Part shown: positions 16,369-26,200 of the stretch, one piece after another
Position numbering within the stretch: the first letter of the stretch is position 1
Layout: every line of letters begins with the position of its first letter
Origin: Muribaculum sp.
Lineage (GTDB): Bacteria; Bacillota; Clostridia; Lachnospirales; Lachnospiraceae
Length of the DNA stretch: 43,070 nucleotides
Direction: 5' to 3'
Assembly (NCBI GenBank): GCA_023663735.1
Contig: JAMPGV010000021.1
Span: forward strand, 1 to 43,070
The notes under the pieces: model-generated
The model's input: the letters and a program-made list of their open reading frames with translations, nothing else
Database searches by the model: none
What the model was told of the DNA's origin: nothing
Translations under genes and position numbers: made by a program

Positions 16369-17040
16369 CTAACTTCCCCAGATAATTGCCTCCACGTTCG
16401 ATACAATTTCATAGTAATTCAAATTAGGATTTTCCACAAGGCTTTTCAGCAATTCCAATTTTGTTTCGTCATAAGGCAGTCCGCTCTTCTCCACCCTCGG
16501 AATCATGCGGTGTACCTCCCTAACCAGTTCTTTCCGCGACGCCTTCAGCCTTGCATACATATCAATGCGCTCGATCCGCTTCCCAGCCTTAATCATATTC
16601 CGCACCTGCTCGGAATCAATCTGGTCATCCGCAATGCCCCAGAAAGATAAGATATGATCTATCAGATCCTGCAGCTCGATCAGCGGCGACTTGCTCACCG
16701 CAGCCTTATTCATGTCATAAACGGCAAGCTGGACATAGGAAAACGCTTCGGAACCGATGCTTTCCCGCAGTACAATGGCATTGTCATACGCCCGGTTGAG
16801 ATTGCTGATAATGGAATCCGGATTCGCTGCGTCAAAAGGATAACGCTTGAGAAAATCTTCTTTTGACGAATAGATATTCGGAATATCAACAGACTCACAA
16901 AACGCCGGATAGCTGTCCGCCACCTCATCGATCATATTGTCAAATTTGGTAAAATAATATCGAAGGGTCGTGTACACACGCTCCGTGTACCTGCCCAGCC
17001 AGTACAAATGATCCGCCTGTTCTACTGATATAATACCCAT
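16369..17040 (-). CDS. Alpha-E domain protein (DUF403)
   Basis: 223-aa all-helical protein of the alpha-E family. It has the N-terminal signature ISVEQADHLYWLGRYTERV, which matches the family's conserved start, and the C-terminal AGKRIERIDMYARL. Its biochemical role is not established. It is nearly always found with a circularly permuted ATP-grasp partner and a transglutaminase, as here. It overlaps the ATP-grasp gene by 19 bases. Confidence 0.92.
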   Translation of the reverse strand: MGIISVEQADHLYWLGRYTERVYTTLRYYFTKFDNMIDEVADSYPAFCESVDIPNIYSSKEDFLKRYPFDAANPDSIISNLNRAYDNAIVLRESIGSEAFSYVQLAVYDMNKAAVSKSPLIELQDLIDHILSFWGIADDQIDSEQVRNMIKAGKRIERIDMYARLKASRKELVREVHRMIPRVEKSGLPYDETKLELLKSLVENPNLNYYEIVSNVEAIIWGS

Positions 17041-18341
17041 GTGTCTTTAAACCCTCCTCCCTGCGATGAATTCACGATAAACGAATCCGGATTTCTGGAA
17101 AATCTTGTCAGCCCGCTCCTCCAGACCATCGGCTCCTCCGCCGTCAGCACAAATGCCCGAAGGTCTGCCTTCCTCGGCACAATTTCTCCCTTGTCCACAA
17201 TGTCCAGATCCTGAAAATCAATGACTTCCTGCGCGATAAACCGTCTCGGCTCCTTCTTTAACAAGTCGATAAAATCCTGTTTCTGCCGTTTGGTCATCGT
17301 GCTGCCGAATACGACGCCATATCCGCCTGCCTCCGCCACGTCCTTTAACACCAGCTTGTCAAAATGCTCCAGAACATATCTCATATCCTCCTCATAAAAC
17401 GGCAGATAGGTCGGCGCATTGCCAAGAATTGGCTCCTCGTCCAGATAATAGCGGATCATCTTGGGGACAAAATAATAAATTCCCTTATCGTCCGCCACAC
17501 CGTTGCCCGGCGCATTGAGCAGCGCCACATTCCCCTTTCGGAACACTTCGTAAAGATGCGGGATGCCGATCAGGGATTCCGGATTAAAATTCATCGGATC
17601 CAGATACTCGTCCGAAATTCTGCGGTATACGGCTCCCACCCTCTCCTTGGTTCCGTTGGAGGAAATATAGTACAGCATGTCCTTCTCCGCAACCAGCTCC
17701 GAGCCTGTCACCAGATGCGCACCCGTCTTCTCCGCCAGATAGGAATGCTCAAAATATGCCGCGTTGTATCTGCCCGGCGTCAGGATCACCGTATGCCCGC
17801 CCGGATTGACATAGTCCATAGTCTTGCGCAAAAGGTCTGCATAATTGCGGTTGTCCTCCAGCCTGTAACTGTGGAAGGTATCCGGGGAACTCCTCCTGCA
17901 TAAATCTCTCGCGATCATAGGATAGGACGCCCCCGACGGCACTCTCAGATTGTCCTCCAGTATGTACCAGCTTCCGTCCTTCCCCTTCACCAGATCAATC
18001 CCCGATATATGGGAGTAAATCCCCTTGGGCGGAACCGTTCCCTCACATTCGGCCATATATCCGCTGGAAGCATAGATAAAATCCTCCGGGACGATCCCGT
18101 CTTTCACGATCTGCTTTTTCCCGTAAATATCCTTTAGGAATAGATTCAATGCCATGACGCGCTGTTTCAAGCCTTTTTCCAAAAAACAAAACTCGTCATG
18201 TTCAATGATCCTCGGTATGGAGTCAAAGGGGAATAACTGCTCTTTAAATACATTGTTTTTATAAATACCAAACTTCACTCCATAACGCGCCAGCAGTTCG
18301 TTAATTTTGTCCGTCTGCTTCAACAATTCCAGCTGCTGCAT
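17022..18341 (-). CDS. Circularly permuted ATP-grasp type 2 amidoligase (DUF404/DUF407)
   Basis: 439-aa predicted ATP-dependent peptide or amide ligase. Conserved stretches are LEDNLRVPSGASYPMIARD, VILTPGRYNAAYFEHSYLA, GVADDKGIYYFVPKMI and the terminal ADLRAFVLTAEEPMVWRSGLTRFSR (in part), all typical of the family. The start is ATG 18341, with GGAGGGATCGTT upstream. An upstream in-frame ATG at 18440 has no Shine-Dalgarno site, and longer readings run through a tRNA gene. First gene of the five-gene operon. Known relatives sit in amidoligase clusters thought to make modified peptides; the product here is unknown. Confidence 0.92.
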   Translation of the reverse strand: MQQLELLKQTDKINELLARYGVKFGIYKNNVFKEQLFPFDSIPRIIEHDEFCFLEKGLKQRVMALNLFLKDIYGKKQIVKDGIVPEDFIYASSGYMAECEGTVPPKGIYSHISGIDLVKGKDGSWYILEDNLRVPSGASYPMIARDLCRRSSPDTFHSYRLEDNRNYADLLRKTMDYVNPGGHTVILTPGRYNAAYFEHSYLAEKTGAHLVTGSELVAEKDMLYYISSNGTKERVGAVYRRISDEYLDPMNFNPESLIGIPHLYEVFRKGNVALLNAPGNGVADDKGIYYFVPKMIRYYLDEEPILGNAPTYLPFYEEDMRYVLEHFDKLVLKDVAEAGGYGVVFGSTMTKRQKQDFIDLLKKEPRRFIAQEVIDFQDLDIVDKGEIVPRKADLRAFVLTAEEPMVWRSGLTRFSRNPDSFIVNSSQGGGFKDTWVLYQ

Positions 18342-18403
18342 AACGATCCCTCCTTCCGATCCCTTCCGGAAATTCTTTTCAGGAATGTCTTTCAGGAATG
18401 CGA

Positions 18404-18433
18404 AAAGGCGTCCTGCCTGCCGCAGAACGCCTT
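18404..18433 (-). promoter_or_regulatory. Leader hairpin of the ATP-grasp operon
   Basis: In the 5' leader, AAAGGCGT pairs with ACGCCTTT and an inner CTGC with GCAG, giving a 12-bp hairpin with one mismatch. It is followed by TTC rather than a long T-run. It may stabilise the mRNA or act as a weak attenuator; it lies about 60 bases before the first start codon. Confidence 0.5.
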
Positions 18434-18462
18434 TGTTCATAATTGGTTCATAAATTAACTGT

Positions 18463-18491
18463 AGTATATTCTTCTTTTGATTGTGTGTCAA
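18463..18491 (-). promoter_or_regulatory. Sigma-A promoter of the ATP-grasp operon
   Basis: On the - strand TTGACA (18491-18486), a 17-bp spacer and TATACT (18468-18463). The -35 begins 24 bases past the 3' end of the upstream tRNA gene, so the operon can be transcribed alone as well as by readthrough. Confidence 0.85.
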
Positions 18492-18515
18492 GATTTTATT
18501 TGGAACATACAAAAA

Positions 18516-18586
18516 AGCGGGTGATGGGAATCGAACCCACGTATCCAGCTTGGAAGGCTGGTGTTCTACCATTGAACTACACCCGC
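18516..18586 (-). tRNA. tRNA-Gly (UCC)
   Basis: 71-nt cloverleaf. The acceptor arms GCGGGTG and CACCCGC pair with discriminator T. The anticodon stem CCAGC/GCTGG encloses loop CTTCCAA, so the anticodon is TCC. The T arm GTGGGTTCGATTCCCAT is normal. CCA is not encoded. A TTTTTT run directly follows the 3' end. Confidence 0.97.
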
Positions 18587-18675
18587 ATATTGTGCGGCAG
18601 ACACAAGGCCCGCACACAAAGGTATGAAATTATGCTGCTTGATGCTCCATGCGCCGCCGCAATCTACGACGCCAG

Positions 18676-18747
<72 letters not shown>

Positions 18748-18791
18748 AAATGTCCGCGGCCTGCCAAAAGCATTCCGCTAAGACATTGAAA

Positions 18792-18820
18792 ATGATACCA
18801 TATGAAATATACTTTGTCAA
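18792..18820 (-). promoter_or_regulatory. Sigma-A promoter of the tRNA-Gly pair
   Basis: On the - strand TTGACA (18820-18815), a 17-bp spacer and TATCAT (18797-18792), about 45 bases before the mature tRNA-Gly (GCC) 5' end. Confidence 0.8.
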
Positions 18821-18874
18821 CACAAATTTTGTGTGCAGATAGGCAGCCCAGATAGTAATCCCGTATGCACGTGA

Positions 18875-21800
18875 TTATATCTTCTCCCACCACCTCATAA
18901 TCTGCGAGAGGATCTTAAAGCTCACCTGTTTGCTGCCGCCATACTCCCCTTTTCCACGGATTGTCACTTTGGCGGTTCCTTTTTTCACATTGTTGGCATA
19001 GCTGCTCTCCACAATCTCATACTCGTTCTCCGACAATTCCCTGCCGCCTACTTTGACGGTGAGATCGGATTTGGACAGCACAATCTTCTCCCCGGTGTAG
19101 TAGATCTTCCGGTTCACTTTCACCGACGCCTTGGAAATATTTTTGCCTTTCGGCAGAATGCGAAAGACTGCTTGAGCCAAACCCTCGTAGTTGCCTTTTC
19201 CGGTTATGACTACAGTGAGTGTGGAACCTGCAGACACAATGTCGGTCTTCTCAAGCTCCACCCCGTTCTCGTCCAGATAGACATAGGTTTTCTCATAATC
19301 GGTTCCGGCTTTCAGCTTCCTGCCGTTTGGATCCGTGAGTACGGGTTTGCTCATAAACTTTCCGGCCTTAGCATTCTCCTCCAAATCCGGCGCGGTGACC
19401 GTCACGTTCGAGAGATCCTGTCTGGCGATCCGGAACGTCAGACTCCTGCTGCCGGAGAAGTTTTTCCGGCCTTTGACAAGAACCGTCGGTTCCCTGCCTT
19501 CTCTCGGTGTGACGGAAGTATTGTTCGAGTAGCTGAGCGTGTAATCCGTTCCCTCCGCCAGCTCCCGGCCTTGGAAGGTAATCCGCATCTTCGGTTTTGC
19601 GCCGCCCATCTCATAGGGCTGCAAAGAGGAACCGTTTGCAAATTCTACCTTGATTCCGGCGCTTCCCTCCGCCAGAGAATAGGCGGTAATCTTGAAGGAT
19701 TTGGTCACGGAGCCGCTGTAGCCTCCCTTGCCCGTTATCTTTACCTTGGCCGTTCCCGCCCGGTCATTGTTGCTGTAAGACAATGTATAGTCCACACCTT
19801 CCCTGAGGGCGCTGCCCTCCTGACTTGTGACCGTGATGCGGTTAAACGCCCCTGCCGCCGCCTTGGAATCAAATGCTGCCGCCCCGCCGTTATACGGAAG
19901 CGCGGAAGCCATCTCGATTCTGGCCGTGCCGATGGCAACGCCCTTGATCTTGAAGGAGACTCTCTTCTCACCCACATAGGTTCCCTTGCCGGTAATCACC
20001 GCCTCGTGCGTGCCGACCGAGATTCCGTCGTCCCCCGCCGCAAGGCTCACCGTGAAATCCTCGCCGTACACCAGAGGCTTTTTCTGATAAGTCAGCTGAA
20101 ACAAGTCGGCGCTGAATGCGATCTTGTGTCCCGTGTACTCCTGATCGGATATCTTGGAGACGCCGGCCTTGCTGATCAAAATCTCCGTTTCCGGATCGGC
20201 GATGGTCAAGGTCAGGGTTCTCTCCCCGCTATAGTTGCCGCAGCCTTTTACCAGCACCGAATAGACACCCGGCTCCGGATAAATATCATTCTGATCCTGT
20301 CCCCGGTCGCCCGGTTTGGGATATTCCACGGTAAAATCCTTTTTATTGGACAGCTTCTTCCCATTCCATTTCAGGACAGGCACGGGCTGGACTTCCTTGC
20401 CGCGGTTGTAGGCCGCCGCCAGATTGTCGCTCTGCACCGGATCGGAATAAGCATCCGAAGCATCCTCATCCGACTTAGGTTCCGTGATGTCTTTCGGCAG
20501 AATCTTAAAGGTTTTGCTGATCGTTCCGCTGTAATTGCCTTTTCCTTTGATCAGAACCGTGGGCGCTTTGGCCAGCTCCGCATCCGTCTGCAGGCAGTTG
20601 GCCGCGGTATTGTTCTTGTAGCTGACGGAATAATCCGCACCCGCCTTTAAGAGCGTGTCTCCGTAATAGACCTCCACCGCAGGTTTGACGGCCTTCCCGG
20701 TGTATGGCTGATCCGCGATACTATAATCCTGATCTGCACCCTCGGATTTCAGCCACAGACCTCTCTCGTCCTTCCAGCGCGCATAGAATACAAGATCTCC
20801 CGTACTGCCCTGTTCGATCACCGTCACAGGTCCGTCCTCAAACGCCGCATCCCGGTACCAGCCCGTGAACGCAAAACCCTCTCTGCCGTATGCGGGCCGC
20901 AGGGTGATCGTCTCCGACTCCACCGTATATCCGTCGGGATTCTCCGGAGCATTCACGCCGCCGTCCAGCTCATAGCGGACGGTATAGCGGATGGCCTGAT
21001 ACTGCGCTTTGATCACAAGATCCTGACAGACATTCTCAAAACTTCCCTCCCAGCCGATAAATTCATATCCGGCGGGCGCCGTAACCTCGGGCGCCGTGGC
21101 GCTGCCCCCGGCCTCCACTTCCTCAGTCTTTATGACTTTGCCGTTCCAGCCCTCAAAGGTCACATGGTAGATCACCGGATTATCCGGATTGTCGGGGTTA
21201 TCCGGGTTGTCCGGATTATCTGGATCTTGTGTCCCTCCGGATGACGCCACCGTCACGGCGCAGACGGCTTCCAGATCTCCCACGGACGCCTTGACCGTAC
21301 AGGTTCCCGCGCCTACCGCGCGGACAACACCCTCCGAGACTTCCGCCACCTCTGCATTGTCCGTACTCCAAACCACCGTCCGGGTGGCTGCATAGCTGGG
21401 GAAGATCTGCGCCTGCAGCGTGGTTTCCTCTCCCATTTTCATGCTCACCTTGGCAGGTTCCAGCCGGATTTGGCTGGCGGGAATCTCCACGTTCAGCTCC
21501 GCCTTGAGTACGTCCTCACGCGCGCTGACGCTCGGCGATTCATGCAGCACATACAACACTTCTCCCCGGCACAGCGCGCTGCCGTACAGATACAGCCCGG
21601 AAGAGGACAGATCTTTTGTCTCCTCCCGGACTTCCCCGCCCTCCATGGGAATACTGCAAATCTGGTTGGGCGTGTTATAGTAAAGTCTGTCTCCGATGCG
21701 GAACAGCCCCGAAAAAGCCCCGACCCAATATCCGCCGCCGCTGCTGGACCATGTGCCGATATTGTTCTTTATGACGACTGCGTCATCTGCCAGATCGGAC

Positions 21801-22969
21801 ATGTCTTTTCTGCTGATCGCTTTATTGCTATTGTCGATGTAATAGCACTGCCCCTCCGACAAAACAAGCGGCGAGCGGCAATTTGTCCAGAAAGCGTCGT
21901 CGTAGCGGTCATCTTCGGCCTTGAGTGCGACCGTCTTGCTCCCCTTGGTGATCACCCAGTCGTGATGATTCTCGCTGCCGCCCCCTCTTAGCTGGGAGAA
22001 CGCCTCGTCACTGACAAACATATAGTTGTGTACGGCGCGCCCCAGATTGTCCCACACGGGATCATCCCAAGTCACGTCCACCTGATAATAGCTTCCGTCC
22101 AGCCGGATCAGATTCCATGCGTGGTTCATGGCGTCGCTGCTCACCATATAGCACTCGATGCCGGCCTTGTTGCACAGAAGCTTATAGGCCAGCGCATAAC
22201 CCTGACACACCGCAATCCGGTTCACCAGAACGCCATAAGCGGAATAGGAAGAGGCGGGTACCGTATGATTGTTCAGATTCTCATAGTCATATTCGCAGTT
22301 GACCGTCAGATAGTCATGCAGGACAATGGCCTTTTCCAGCTCGCTCATCCCTTCGTCAATCATCGACAGCGCATCGTTTACCGCAGACCAAAACGCCTCG
22401 TCGTCACATCCGTCCAGATACTCCAGACTGACGCTGACCACGCTCTCCCCGCTGTAAGAATAGCGGAAACTGCTCCGGACAAAATACAGATCCGGATGGT
22501 CATTGAGTACGCCGAACACAAAGCCCGACACCTCGGATACCTTGATGTGGTACGCCGACAAGTCGATGGACGCTTTTCTGGCCAGCAGCTGCCGATACAG
22601 ATATTCCTCCGCATCGGCCAGCTCGCTCTCCGTGGCATACGGCCGCATCTGCGGCTCGTCCCGATACGCACTCTCGCCGAGTACGCTGAATGCGCCCTCC
22701 TGATAGACGCCCTCGCCGCCCTCCACATAAGCGGTTCGGATGTCCGCTACAGCCCCGACGTCCGCCCCCCCGAAGGAGGTCTCTTCATAGACAGACTGCA
22801 CCTCTGCGGCGGATTCCGCCGTCTCTGCCAATTCGGCCGTCACAGATTCCGCCGCCCGCACAGGTATTGCACTCTGGGGCAGGGACGCCGCCGCCAGAAC
22901 CGCCGCCAGAAAATAGGCCGACAGCCGCTTGCAGTTTCTTTTTGTTAGTGGATTCCTTTTTCGATTCAT
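18875..22969 (-). CDS. Giant secreted transglutaminase-core protein with BIG2, InlB and MBG-like repeats
   Basis: 1364-aa secreted protein. A signal peptide (about 1-40) has a basic start and hydrophobic core LSAYFLAAVLAAASL. An N-terminal alpha/beta region leads into a transglutaminase core with Cys255 (AVCQGYAL), His283 (MNHAWNLI) and Asp298 (YYQVDVTWDDP). A BIG2 domain (about 500-575), a Pro-Asp-Asn linker, InlB-type repeats (about 597-740) and about six MBG-like modules with GKGNYSG motifs run to the C terminus. No LPXTG or SLH anchor is visible. ATG 22969 has GAGGAG upstream and is chosen because longer readings pass through repeat copy D. The second giant transglutaminase gene lies just upstream. 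It probably acts at the cell surface as protease, cross-linker or adhesin. Confidence 0.9.
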   Translation of the reverse strand: MNRKRNPLTKRNCKRLSAYFLAAVLAAASLPQSAIPVRAAESVTAELAETAESAAEVQSVYEETSFGGADVGAVADIRTAYVEGGEGVYQEGAFSVLGESAYRDEPQMRPYATESELADAEEYLYRQLLARKASIDLSAYHIKVSEVSGFVFGVLNDHPDLYFVRSSFRYSYSGESVVSVSLEYLDGCDDEAFWSAVNDALSMIDEGMSELEKAIVLHDYLTVNCEYDYENLNNHTVPASSYSAYGVLVNRIAVCQGYALAYKLLCNKAGIECYMVSSDAMNHAWNLIRLDGSYYQVDVTWDDPVWDNLGRAVHNYMFVSDEAFSQLRGGGSENHHDWVITKGSKTVALKAEDDRYDDAFWTNCRSPLVLSEGQCYYIDNSNKAISRKDMSDLADDAVVIKNNIGTWSSSGGGYWVGAFSGLFRIGDRLYYNTPNQICSIPMEGGEVREETKDLSSSGLYLYGSALCRGEVLYVLHESPSVSAREDVLKAELNVEIPASQIRLEPAKVSMKMGEETTLQAQIFPSYAATRTVVWSTDNAEVAEVSEGVVRAVGAGTCTVKASVGDLEAVCAVTVASSGGTQDPDNPDNPDNPDNPDNPVIYHVTFEGWNGKVIKTEEVEAGGSATAPEVTAPAGYEFIGWEGSFENVCQDLVIKAQYQAIRYTVRYELDGGVNAPENPDGYTVESETITLRPAYGREGFAFTGWYRDAAFEDGPVTVIEQGSTGDLVFYARWKDERGLWLKSEGADQDYSIADQPYTGKAVKPAVEVYYGDTLLKAGADYSVSYKNNTAANCLQTDAELAKAPTVLIKGKGNYSGTISKTFKILPKDITEPKSDEDASDAYSDPVQSDNLAAAYNRGKEVQPVPVLKWNGKKLSNKKDFTVEYPKPGDRGQDQNDIYPEPGVYSVLVKGCGNYSGERTLTLTIADPETEILISKAGVSKISDQEYTGHKIAFSADLFQLTYQKKPLVYGEDFTVSLAAGDDGISVGTHEAVITGKGTYVGEKRVSFKIKGVAIGTARIEMASALPYNGGAAAFDSKAAAGAFNRITVTSQEGSALREGVDYTLSYSNNDRAGTAKVKITGKGGYSGSVTKSFKITAYSLAEGSAGIKVEFANGSSLQPYEMGGAKPKMRITFQGRELAEGTDYTLSYSNNTSVTPREGREPTVLVKGRKNFSGSRSLTFRIARQDLSNVTVTAPDLEENAKAGKFMSKPVLTDPNGRKLKAGTDYEKTYVYLDENGVELEKTDIVSAGSTLTVVITGKGNYEGLAQAVFRILPKGKNISKASVKVNRKIYYTGEKIVLSKSDLTVKVGGRELSENEYEIVESSYANNVKKGTAKVTIRGKGEYGGSKQVSFKILSQIMRWWEKI
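21178..21222 (-). repeat. 9-bp tandem repeat coding a Pro-Asp-Asn linker
   Basis: Five near-identical 9-base units encode repeated Asn-Pro-Asp in the giant transglutaminase protein, between the BIG2 domain and the InlB-type repeats. The third-base changes between units suggest selection on the peptide. Such tracts often change copy number by slippage. Confidence 0.85.
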
Positions 22970-23003
22970 TTCTGCTGCTCTCCTCATTTTATGATAACTC
23001 TCC

Positions 23004-23210
23004 GGGCGATTGCGAAACGCTACGTTTCGTAAAGGGTCATTGTGCAAATTGTATACTCCAACGCAGACACGCTTGCGCTCCCACCTCACCGCAACGGTAC
23101 ATAAGACGCTAAAATACAGCGTCTAAGTACCAGCGGTTCGCTAGGGTCTGCTTATGGGGTATACAACTCGCACAATTCGGATTCCGGAAAATATCGTTTT
23201 GCAAATGCCC
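23004..23210 (+). repeat. Palindromic repeat element, copy D
   Basis: 207 bp. Terminal repeats GGGCGATTGCG and CGTTTTGCAAATGCCC. Central stems ACCGC/GCGGT, GGTAC/GTACC and GACGCT/AGCGTC surround the loop AAAATAC; each stem differs from the other copies but stays paired. It groups with copy C. It fills the whole space between the two giant transglutaminase genes: its right end is two bases from the upstream gene's stop codon and its left end is 34 bases from the downstream gene's start. No clear direct repeats flank it. Confidence 0.9.
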
Positions 23211-23212
23211 AA

Positions 23213-26200
23213 TCAATACCTTGTGATAAAATAGGTGGCGTCCTCCAGCGTACTGCGGGAAATCTCCCGCCCCCAGTGTACCGAAGAGTTATAATTGCCC
23301 TCCGCCACAATGACGCTGTCCGACCGAACTTCCAGAATGATGACCGAGTGGGTATTCCCGTTGATTCTGGCGATATCTCCCACCCGCACGGCATTGGGAT
23401 CCGTATGTTGTCTGGCGGGAGCCGAGCCGAAAGCCGCGTCGCTGAGCATGAATGCAAATCCGGCGCATCCGTAGCCTCCGGAATAGATTCCGCCCTTCCA
23501 CGCGTAATAGTTATCGTTCGTCCACGGCGTTCCCTCGGGGTATTTGTCCTTCATGGCGATGATGGCGTCGTAGATCTCTTTCTCCTGTTCCGCTGCGGAC
23601 TGCATGGTATTGACGGTAAACTCGGCCAATTTTTTCTTGGTCAAGGTGGAAGTCGCCGTGATGGTATAGATGCCGATCTCCTTCACTTCCAGCTGCGCCT
23701 CGAAGGTGGATGCGCTCACTTTCAGCGTGACGGCCTGTTTGTCCGACACGACCCAAGACACTTTCTCCGTCTCCAGTGCGCGGGACAGATTGTTGACGTC
23801 CGCTGTCAGCGCATAGGACTTCTGCCATGGAATGGCAATGCCTTCCGAACCGATGAGTATTCCTTCCGCATCCGGCTCTTTCCGAAGCTCCTCCATACTG
23901 ACTACGCGCACATCCAGCACATCGTCGTCAGTGAGCATTGCCTTTCTGGTGGTAAACGAGATCTCGGGAGAGGTCTTCGTCCGGCTGCCGTCCGCACCCT
24001 GATGCGCCGTCACCGCCACGGTGTAAGCCTTATTGCGGTCCAGCCCGGAAATCTCGCAGGTATAGAGCGGCGCGGTCTGGGTACTGTCCTCTCCGATCAA
24101 GAAACGGTATTCGGCGTCCGCCTCCCGCCCCGTCGTCTTTTCCTTCAGCGTGATACTGTAAAAACCGTCCGCACCGGCCAGCGAAAGCACCGCCGCATCC
24201 GGCACAAATTTAACCGCCGCCGTGGTATCCCTCGGAACCACCGAGCGGATGACGGGGCCGTCGGAATCCGTAGACAAAAGCGCCCTCCCGTATCCGGCGG
24301 ACTCCTCCGATGCCTCACTCCAAGCCACCGCGTAAGGCACGACCGTCACATGGAAAACGGACAGGGTTTCCTTGCTGAGCGTGGAGGTGACGGTGACGGT
24401 AAACGTCCCCGCCTTTAAGGGATTGATCTGCGCCTGATAGGTGTCCTTGGACACCTTGACCGTGGCGATTTTCTTGGTGTCGGAGGAAATCGTCCATTTT
24501 AATTTATCCGCTCCCAGCACACGGTTCAGCTTCTTTACCTGCGCCATGAACACATAAGTCTCGTTGCTTTGCAGCAGGATGCTCTCCTTGGAATCATCCA
24601 CTTTCCTTCCCATGGAAGCGGGATTTTTGCGCAGCTCCTGCAGATCAATATAGTTTATGTCAATCGACCCGCCCGTTGCCAAAAGGGGCTTTAAGGTCTT
24701 GAATTTCTTGGCCGCACATGCGCACTCTGCACTCCCGTAATGAGCCGTGATGCGGACGCTGTAATCATGTTCCGCAGACAATCCGGTAATGGTGCAGACA
24801 TAGAGCGGATTCTTCTCCGTACTCTCGTCTGACTCGGCCATCGCATACCGTGCATCCGCCGCCGATTCTCCGGTAGCTTTGTCGATGATCTCCGCCGTAT
24901 ATCCGCTCGGCTCTCTCACCGTGGCGGCGGGTTTGAATTTCACGATGGCGGAGGTGTCTCTGGCTGTGATCTTCCGGATCACCGGCTGTGCCATATCCGT
25001 AATCCGCAGCGTGGCGGATACGGCGCTCACCGGATTTGCCGACGTTGCATGATCCGCCGCCGCATACAGCTCGACGGGAACCTGCAGCGAATTGCCCGAT
25101 TTGGCATTGCCCGCTGCATCCGTCAGGAACGCCGCCGCCGTGATTACGGTGTCCGCTGCATCGGCCGCCGGTGTGATATCGAAACAGTTGGTGCGCCGGA
25201 TCTGTGCCAGCGCCGCCTCGAAATCTACTTTTTCCAGATTGATCTCAGAAGCGCTGCCCTTGACGTCATAGCCGACCACGTCCCTGAGCCGCACGCTCTG
25301 CCCTAAGGCCAGCGTCGTCTTTTTCGCCGTCAGTTTCTGCGGCTCTTTGATCACCCGCACCGTGATACGGTTGGATTCCCGCACCGTGCCGGAGGCATCT
25401 TTCCCCGTCACATAGAGCTGCGCCGTACCCGCCTGCGTCCCCAGCTTGAATCTGCCGTTTTTGTCCGCGGAGGCAACTTTCGTATTGGTACTCTTATAGC
25501 TGACTTTCGTGTAGGCGGCGTCCGCATCCTGCACACTGTAGAAGAGCTGCACGGGAACCGCCTGACTGCCGTTTCCTAAGACGAACAGATCGCCGGAAAG
25601 GGTTCTGCCCGCCTCATCCTGCGCTGCCAGACTCACCTGCGTCAGAATCTTTTTCTTCGTCTTGGTCTGTCCGCTGACTGCTCCTGCAAAATACAGCGCG
25701 CCCGTGCGGCTTTGGGACACGCACCGGAAGTAGAACACATAGGGCGTATCCGCCCTCAGTCCCGCGATATCCTGCGTCTTCGCTCCCGCGGAAGCGGACG
25801 CCAGCGCGCATTCCGACACACCGAATTTCGCTTCCAATCCATCCTGTAGACGCTGTCTCTGCGTGTCTGAGAGATCGGACAAGAACCTGTCGTCCATTCC
25901 CTGCTCAGTGAGCGCCGCTTCGATAGAACTCTTCCAGTTGTTCTTCGCTTTGCCCATGGTGTCTTTATTGATCGGCAGAGCGTAAATTTCCATCTGCTGT
26001 CCCGTAGTATTTGCTTTCCAATTCGCAGTGACAGCAGTATCCTTGATCTGCGTGATCTTGACGCCGCCCGGCGCCGTCGGCACTTTGACCGTCATTTTCA
26101 CAGACGCCGTAAGCCCCTTGGCAATCCTGCCTTTGTCGTCTTTCGGCGTATTCCCGTCGCCGTCCCGGGCAGTCACCGTAATCGTCGCGGTTCCGGGTTT

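Noticed and set aside
18342-18617. Extended N terminus of the ATP-grasp protein
   Set aside because: The extension reads through the promoter and a tRNA-Gly gene, and lacks a ribosome-binding site.
21178-21222. CRISPR-like short regular repeat
   Set aside because: The period is 9 bases, in frame, and codes for a Pro-Asp-Asn linker without spacers.
22970-23089. Extended N terminus of the 1364-aa protein through repeat copy D
   Set aside because: The signal peptide and the Shine-Dalgarno site fit ATG 22969; the extension is element sequence.
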